From: an uncultured beta proteobacterium
GTDB taxonomy: Bacteria > Pseudomonadota > Gammaproteobacteria > Burkholderiales > Burkholderiaceae_C
DNA: 7,752 nucleotides
Direction: 5' to 3'
Assembly: GCA_903914985.1 (NCBI GenBank)
Contig: CAIWRE010000027.1
Span: 1-7,752, forward strand
Shown here: positions 5,565 through 7,752 of the stretch, piece after piece
Layout: each line of letters opens with the position of its first letter
How positions within the stretch are numbered: the stretch's first letter is position 1
The notes under the pieces: generated by a model
Database searches by the model: none
What the model saw: the letters and a program-made list of their open reading frames with translations, nothing else
What the model was told of the DNA's origin: nothing
Translations under genes and position numbers: made by a program

Positions 5565-5947
5565 GCACCGCCCCATCCGCCGCGACTTTTTGCGTCAGCC
5601 AAAAGTTCTTTTTTGACGCCGCCCACACCCTGCAACGCGACATTGAGCGCGAGGGCAGCTTGCGCGTGCATGGCCACACCTACCACGCGGAAGTGAGCGT
5701 GCATGGCCCACGCGATCCCGCCACCGGCATGGTGGTGGACTTGGGTCAGGTGCGCCTGCAGGTAGAGCAACTGCGTCCACAACTCGACCACCGCATGCTC
5801 GACGACGTCCCCGGCCTCGGCCCTGCCACGCTGGAAAACCTGTGTTCCTTTATTTGGCAGGGTTTGGAGCCGCACTTCGCGGGGCTGCAGCGGGTGCGGG
5901 TCTGGCGCGACTCGGTGGGTGACGGATGCACGCTGGAGCGCAGCTGA
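5561..5947 (+). CDS. queD: 6-carboxytetrahydropterin synthase-like protein
   Basis: A 128-residue COG0720 (PTPS/QueD) protein. QueD makes 6-carboxy-tetrahydropterin from dihydroneopterin triphosphate, the substrate of QueE. The zinc ligands are His22 (FDAAH), His37 and His39 (HGH), with the same H-to-HGH spacing as E. coli QueD (His16/31/33). Asp76-His77 (QLDHR) matches E. coli Asp70-His71, and the PGLGPATLENLCSFIW block (84-99) is typical. The catalytic Cys27 position aligns without gaps to Ser33, and Glu110 falls at Asp117 (or Arg116, as there is a one-residue gap nearby), so the standard catalytic set is incomplete. The start at 5561 overlaps the queE stop (ATGA); the longer in-frame start at 5489 would overlap queE by 76 bases and is rejected. 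Operon position argues for a queuosine role. Confidence 0.9.
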   Translation: MSTAPSAATFCVSQKFFFDAAHTLQRDIEREGSLRVHGHTYHAEVSVHGPRDPATGMVVDLGQVRLQVEQLRPQLDHRMLDDVPGLGPATLENLCSFIWQGLEPHFAGLQRVRVWRDSVGDGCTLERS

Positions 5948-7266
5948 TGCAACGCGGTTACCGGGCAAAACTGCTGTGGTTTGCCGACCTCGACCACGGG
6001 CCCGACGGCATCCGGTTTGAAGAAGACGGACTGCTGGTCGTCGGTCCGGACGCCCGCGGTCAGCAGGTGGTCCAAGCCATTGGCAGTTGGCGGGCGCTTT
6101 CAGCACAGTACTGCAGGCTCGCCGTGGAACATCTGCCGGGGCGCATCATTGCGCCGGGTTTTGTCGATATGCATGTGCATTTCCCGCAAACCCATGTCAT
6201 TGGCTCGCCTGCGGCCGGACTTTTGCCGTGGCTGGAAAACTACACCTTTCCCGAAGAGCAGCGTTTTGCCGACCCCGCGTATGCCGCGGACGCCGCCACA
6301 TTTTTTGTGGATGAGCTGTTGCGCAACGGAGTGACCACCGCGCTGGCGTTCGCTACCTCCCACAGCAGCTCGGTTGATGCCTTGTTCGCCCAGGCCCGGG
6401 CGCGCCACATGCGCATGATCACCGGCCTGTGCCTGATGGACCGCCATGCACCTGCCGCCTTGTTGAACCAGCCCGGGCAGGGCACCAGCGCCGCAGAGCA
6501 AAGCATCCTGGAGTCCGAGGCCTTGATTCAGCGCTGGCATGGCCAGGACCGCCTGGGCTATGCCATCACGCCGCGCTTTGCGCCCACCTCGACCGACGCC
6601 CAGCTGCGCGGTGCGGGCGAGTTGGCAGCGCGCTACCCCGACGTTTGGATTCAAAGCCATGTGGCGGAGAACAAAGATGAAATCGCTTGGGCGCGCGAAC
6701 TCTTTCCGCAGTCGTCCAGCTATCTGGCCACTTATGCGGACTTCGGCCTGTTGCGTGAGCGCTCGGTGTACGCCCACTGCATCCACTTTGACGATGCCGA
6801 CCGTGCTTTGATGCGCGAGACCGGCGCCGTAGCCGCCATCAGCCCGACCAGCAATTTGTTTTTGGGCAGCGGCTTTTTTGACTACGCGGGCGCGGACCGC
6901 GTGGGCTTTGGCTACGGCCTGGCCAGCGATGTGGGCGGTGGTACCAGTTTCAGCCCGTTCCACACCATGCTGGCGGCCTATTACGTGGGGCGCGAGGGCC
7001 ACACCAAGACCGGTCTTTCGCTCACCCCGCGCCAGCTCTGGTGGCAGCACACTGCGGGCGCCGCTCAGGCCCTGGGCTTGCAGGGCGTAGTGGGCAATCT
7101 GCTGCCCGGGTGCGAAGCCGACTTCATCGTGCTCAACCCCCAGGCCACGCCGCTGCTGGCGCGCAAAACGGCGCTCTGCGCCTCGCTGGACGAGCTGCTT
7201 TTTTCGCTCATTGTGTTGGGCGACGACCGGGTCGTGGAGCGCACCGTGATCGCCGGGGCCCCATAG
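5947..7266 (+). CDS. guaD: Guanine deaminase
   Basis: A 439-residue amidohydrolase, the same length as E. coli GuaD, which hydrolyses guanine to xanthine and ammonia in the cytosol. It shows the zinc motif GFVDMHVHFPQ (71-81; His76, His78), SHVAENKDE (237-245; His238 and the proton-shuttling Glu241), YAHCIH (275-280; His277, His280), the substrate segment ISPTSNLFLGSG (298-309) and SDVGGGTSFS (327-336; Asp328 metal ligand). The end has the usual small beta domain (GNLLPGCEADFIVLN, 383-397). ATG 5947 shares one base with the queD stop (TGATG) and has GGAG 9 bases upstream; ATG 5926 in the same frame would add 7 residues inside queD and has a poorer site. Coupling to queE-queD suggests a link between guanine handling and queuosine synthesis. 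Confidence 0.96.
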   Translation: MQRGYRAKLLWFADLDHGPDGIRFEEDGLLVVGPDARGQQVVQAIGSWRALSAQYCRLAVEHLPGRIIAPGFVDMHVHFPQTHVIGSPAAGLLPWLENYTFPEEQRFADPAYAADAATFFVDELLRNGVTTALAFATSHSSSVDALFAQARARHMRMITGLCLMDRHAPAALLNQPGQGTSAAEQSILESEALIQRWHGQDRLGYAITPRFAPTSTDAQLRGAGELAARYPDVWIQSHVAENKDEIAWARELFPQSSSYLATYADFGLLRERSVYAHCIHFDDADRALMRETGAVAAISPTSNLFLGSGFFDYAGADRVGFGYGLASDVGGGTSFSPFHTMLAAYYVGREGHTKTGLSLTPRQLWWQHTAGAAQALGLQGVVGNLLPGCEADFIVLNPQATPLLARKTALCASLDELLFSLIVLGDDRVVERTVIAGAP

Positions 7267-7280
7267 GCGGTTCAACCGCC
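7266..7280. repeat. Perfect inverted repeat after guaD
   Basis: GGCGGTT-c-AACCGCC is a perfect 7-1-7 inverted repeat that begins on the last base of the guaD stop codon. In RNA it would fold as a GC-rich 5-bp stem with a 5-base loop. No T run follows, so it is not a classical intrinsic terminator; it may stabilise the mRNA 3' end, weakly terminate or act as an operator for dcd. Confidence 0.4.
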
Positions 7281-7285
7281 CTCCG

Positions 7286-7291
7286 TACAAT
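7286..7291 (+). promoter_or_regulatory. -10-like TACAAT upstream of dcd
   Basis: TACAAT matches 5 of 6 bases of the -10 consensus and lies 27 bases before the dcd ATG. No -35 is visible at the expected distance, where the sequence is the end of guaD and the hairpin. It would let dcd be transcribed apart from the que operon. Weak prediction. Confidence 0.25.
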
Positions 7292-7318
7292 TCCGACCGA
7301 TTACAAGGAACCCATCCC

Positions 7319-7752
7319 ATGAGCATCAAAAGCGACAAATGGATACGCCGCATGGCGGAGTCCACCGGCATGATCGAGCCCTTCGAGCCCGGTCAGGTGC
7401 GCCAGGTGGAGGGTCGCAAGATCATCTCCTACGGCACCAGCAGCTACGGCTATGACATCCGCTGCGCGCCCGAGTTCAAGGTGTTTACCAACATCCACAG
7501 CACCGTGGTGGACCCCAAAAACTTTGACGAAAAGAGTTTTGTCGACTTCAACGACGACGTCTGCATCATTCCGCCCAACAGTTTTGCCTTGGCGCGCACC
7601 ATGGAGTACTTCCGTATTCCGCGCAATGTGCTGACCATTTGCCTGGGCAAGTCGACCTACGCGCGCTGCGGCATCATCGTCAACGTCACGCCCTTCGAGC
7701 CCGAGTGGGAAGGCTATGTGACGCTGGAGTTTTCCAACACCACACCGCTGCC
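7319..7752 (+). CDS. dcd: dCTP deaminase (3' end outside window)
   Basis: The first 144 residues of a roughly 190-residue dCTP deaminase, which converts dCTP to dUTP and ammonia to supply dTTP synthesis. It is a cytosolic homotrimer of the dUTPase fold. Family signatures are MSIKSDKWIRRMA at the N-terminus, SSYGYDIR (41-48), GKSTYARCGI (110-119, nucleotide-binding loop shared between subunits) and EWEGYVTLEFSN (129-140), with Glu137 at the catalytic position. ATG 7319 is preceded by AAGGAA with 8-base spacing, the clearest ribosome binding site among the large genes here. It is 52 bases after guaD and could be read through from the que operon or have its own promoter. Confidence 0.97.
   Translation, partial: MSIKSDKWIRRMAESTGMIEPFEPGQVRQVEGRKIISYGTSSYGYDIRCAPEFKVFTNIHSTVVDPKNFDEKSFVDFNDDVCIIPPNSFALARTMEYFRIPRNVLTICLGKSTYARCGIIVNVTPFEPEWEGYVTLEFSNTTPL

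Noticed and set aside
5664..5708. 12-base direct repeat GCGTGCATGGCC within queD (5664-5675 and 5697-5708)
   Set aside because: Both copies encode V-H-G in frame, and repeated codons explain the match; there are no other signs of a mobile or regulatory element.
6100..7371. 423-codon minus-strand open frame opposite guaD
   Set aside because: Long antisense frames are common in GC-rich DNA; the plus strand holds a complete guanine deaminase with all metal ligands, and the antisense translation resembles no protein I know.

Overview
The window reads as a chromosomal segment of a betaproteobacterium, probably Burkholderiales/Comamonadaceae (Rhodoferax/Polaromonas-like). The reasons are GC-rich coding DNA, a QueE whose cysteine spacing (CX14CX2C) matches the Burkholderia-type enzyme, and the overall style of the BMP-family binding protein, GuaD and Dcd. 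This placement is inference from protein style, not a database match. I saw no insertion sequence, phage gene, tRNA, rRNA or CRISPR array.

Left part (1-2847). The window opens inside a BMP-family ABC transporter substrate-binding protein (+), which ends at a strong hairpin terminator that works on both strands. Facing it is an ACAD10/11-like acyl-CoA dehydrogenase (-). A 109-base divergent region with three adjacent inverted repeats separates this from a short nucleosidase of the MTA/SAH nucleosidase superfamily (+).

Middle part (2851-4636, minus strand). A two-gene operon encodes a membrane fatty-acid-desaturase-type di-iron enzyme, followed 7 bases later by a PhnD-like substrate-binding-fold protein with no signal peptide. 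It converges on the nucleosidase with only 3 bases between the stops.

Right part (4740-7752, plus strand). A leader with a -10-like box and an attenuator-like hairpin plus T7 tract precedes a 34-codon small ORF with a good ribosome binding site. Its stop overlaps the queE start. queE, queD and guaD then follow with overlapping stop/start codons, so four reading frames look translationally coupled. QueD and QueE make 7-carboxy-7-deazaguanine for queuosine. GuaD deaminates guanine, the base released when tRNA-guanine transglycosylase inserts preQ1. After a 52-base gap with a perfect hairpin, dcd (dCTP deaminase) begins and runs off the right edge.

Most of the window is ordinary metabolism. The points most worth checking are the small ORF and leader in front of queE, a QueD lacking the usual catalytic Cys (Ser instead) and probably the catalytic Glu (Asp instead), the guaD link to the queuosine genes, and the leaderless binding protein behind the desaturase.
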